Assembly (NCBI GenBank): GCA_003500955.1
Contig: DNQP01000102.1
Coordinates: forward strand, 1-5,312
Source of the DNA: Curvibacter sp.
Lineage (GTDB): Bacteria > Pseudomonadota > Gammaproteobacteria > Burkholderiales > Burkholderiaceae_C
Direction of reading: 5' to 3'
Length of the DNA stretch: 5,312 nt
A program made the position numbers and the translations under genes. Each line of letters begins with the position of its first letter. The first letter of the stretch is position 1. Positions 5,216 through 5,312 of the stretch are shown piece by piece. A model generated the notes under the pieces. That model saw nothing but the letters and a program-made list of their open reading frames with translations, had not been told where the DNA came from and did not search any database.

Positions 5216-5312
5216 TCAGACCATGCCGCCGTTGACCGAGATCACCTGGCCGGTGATGTAGGCCGCGGCCTCGGAGGCGAGGAAGCCGACGAGGGCCGCC
5301 ACTTCCTCGGGT
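5216..5312 (-). CDS. FabG-type 3-oxoacyl-ACP reductase (SDR), C-terminal fragment
   Basis: Translation of the minus strand from the right edge gives 31 residues ending at TGA (5218-5216). They read PEEVAALVGFLASE, then AAAYITGQVISVNGGMV. This is the characteristic C-terminus of FabG-like short-chain dehydrogenases: PEEVA, the xFLAS helix, the YITGQ turn and the VNGG strand. The family reduces 3-oxoacyl-ACP with NADPH. The catalytic Ser-Tyr-Lys residues and the nucleotide-binding site lie off the right edge, so activity cannot be judged. It converges with the PAP2 gene, with only 3 bases between the stop codons. With the ACP, ketosynthase and dehydratase it would complete the elongation cycle except for enoyl reduction. 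Other SDR enzymes share this C-terminal pattern, so substrate assignment leans on context. Confidence 0.85.
   Translation of the reverse strand, partial: PEEVAALVGFLASEAAAYITGQVISVNGGMV

Noticed and set aside
1..5312. tRNA, rRNA, CRISPR array, insertion sequence or attachment site
   Set aside because: No cloverleaf, spaced repeat series, transposase motif or terminal inverted repeat was recognised; the window is almost entirely covered by intact protein genes.

Overview
The window is GC-rich (roughly two-thirds G+C by eye) and densely coding. The codon style, the gene types and the short AT-rich elements in otherwise GC-rich gaps suggest a betaproteobacterium, probably Burkholderiales. That assignment is inference from style; no taxonomic marker is present.

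Layout: (1) 1-649, +, the 3' part of a membrane protein of the TauE/SafE (DsbD_2-like) family with HCxxMCG and LPCG cysteine motifs; its start lies off the left edge. (2) 687-1469, +, a family 2 glycosyltransferase of the dolichol-phosphate-mannose-synthase-like type. (3) A 183-base gap with an inverted repeat, -10-like boxes and a 10-base tandem repeat. (4) 1653-3749, +, a tight acyl carrier protein / beta-ketoacyl-ACP synthase / FabZ-like dehydratase set. (5) 3735-4502, -, a PlsC-type acyltransferase whose 3' end overlaps the dehydratase. (6) 4541-5212, +, an integral membrane PAP2 protein with the motif style of inositol-phosphorylceramide-synthase-like enzymes. (7) 5216-5312, -, the C-terminus of a FabG-type ketoreductase running off the right edge.

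Working together, the ACP, ketosynthase, dehydratase and (partial) ketoreductase supply carrier, condensation, dehydration and keto-reduction, the core of a dedicated type II fatty acid/polyene pathway. No enoyl reductase is seen, so an unsaturated (polyene) chain is possible. The acyltransferase, glycosyltransferase and PAP2 protein could attach the acyl chain to, or remodel, a membrane lipid or glycolipid. The gene content resembles part of an aryl-polyene/xanthomonadin-like cluster, but diagnostic partners (ammonia-lyase, chain-length-factor ketosynthase, thioesterase, MMPL exporter, LolA-like carrier) are not in this window, so the product is unproven. The right half alternates strand at nearly every gene with almost no spacers, so it cannot be one simple operon.
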